Positions 6,333 through 6,491 of a stretch of DNA of 6,491 nt are shown here, in pieces. This DNA comes from an uncultured Collinsella sp. Its GTDB lineage: Bacteria; Actinomycetota; Coriobacteriia; Coriobacteriales; Coriobacteriaceae. How positions within the stretch are numbered: position 1 is the stretch's first letter; each line of letters opens with the position of its first letter. Below the pieces are notes generated by a model. That model had not been told where the DNA came from. It did no database searches and saw only the letters and a program-made list of their open reading frames with translations. The DNA is taken from NCBI GenBank assembly GCA_958453935.1, contig CAUDZT010000085.1:1-6491 (forward strand), written 5' to 3'. The translations under genes were made by a program, and so were the position numbers.

Positions 6333-6491
6333 ATGAGCCGACCTGGGACGCAGAATAGGTTCCCAGCTGATGAATTTTGCAGCAAGCGTGCCCCTACCAT
6401 GTATCCTAAGTTCCGAGGGCTTTGGTATTTGGTCGATCGCGAGTTCCGCACGAGCCGGAGGCCACTTAATGTGGCCTCCGTGCGAGCCAGG
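6333..6491 (+). CDS. Doubtful partial open frame running off the right edge
   Basis: An ATG at 6333 opens a frame of 53 codons with no stop before the window ends; the peptide begins MSRPGTQNRFPADEF. I do not recognise it. Third-position GC is only moderate, unlike the strong bias in metK and priA. Codons such as AGG, CGA and TTG are frequent, and the start has only a weak purine-rich upstream sequence (GGTGG). The frame also passes through the strong hairpin at 6456-6480. A minus-strand frame is open here as well. It may be chance or part of a non-coding repeat. Apart from this and the hairpin, I see nothing defined in 6316-6491. Confidence 0.15.
   Translation, partial: MSRPGTQNRFPADEFCSKRAPTMYPKFRGLWYLVDREFRTSRRPLNVASVRAR
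6456..6480. repeat. Strong GC-rich inverted repeat at the right end
   Basis: CGGAGGCCAC (6456-6465) pairs perfectly with GTGGCCTCCG (6471-6480) around the loop TTAAT. GCA (6448-6450) and TGC (6481-6483) can extend it if CGAGC (6451-6455) bulges out. CGAGCC occurs on both sides (6451-6456 and 6483-6488) as a short direct repeat. There is no T-run on the left side, and the right side is cut off at 6491. It may be a terminator-like structure, a leader element of a gene to the right, or part of a dispersed repeat. Confidence 0.6.

Noticed and set aside
6343..6366. Small stem CTGGGA (6343-6348) with TCCCAG (6361-6366)
   Set aside because: Six pairs with a 12-base loop and no T-run or supporting context; likely chance.

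Overview
The window is an ordinary-looking chromosomal segment from a high-GC bacterium carrying four complete housekeeping genes. On the minus strand, in transcription order, lie gltX (glutamyl-tRNA synthetase), priA (replication-restart helicase) and def (peptide deformylase). On the plus strand, divergent from gltX, is metK (S-adenosylmethionine synthetase). Protein character, strong G/C bias at third codon positions and the sequence of the palindromic repeats suggest a Coriobacteriia member, most likely Collinsella. This is an inference from recognition, not a search result.

Layout from left to right. Positions 1-92 form a near-perfect long inverted repeat ending 13 bases from the def stop codon. 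def (106-642) and priA (661-3114) are 18 bases apart and look co-transcribed. The priA-def pair belongs to the widespread priA-def-fmt cluster, so fmt might lie beyond the left edge. A rho-independent terminator (3145-3180) separates priA from the upstream gltX (3204-4679). The 283-base divergent region between gltX and metK holds a candidate promoter for each gene. Exactly between the two promoters is a second long hairpin element (4761-4856), unrelated in sequence to the first. metK (4963-6243) ends in a strong terminator (6281-6315). The final ~175 bases hold no confident gene, but contain a strong GC-rich hairpin and a weakly supported open frame that runs off the window.

Functionally the genes belong to core information processing and methionine metabolism: Glu-tRNA synthesis, N-formyl removal from nascent proteins, methionine activation to SAM, and replication restart. 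No CRISPR array, transposase, phage gene, toxin, tRNA or rRNA is visible, and no undescribed multi-gene system is evident. The most interesting points are a perfect beta-clamp-binding pentapeptide (QLSLF) at the extreme N-terminus of PriA, the two different families of ~92-96-base hairpin elements, and the unexplained right end. The long plus-strand open frames opposite priA/def and gltX are antisense shadows caused by GC-biased codon use.
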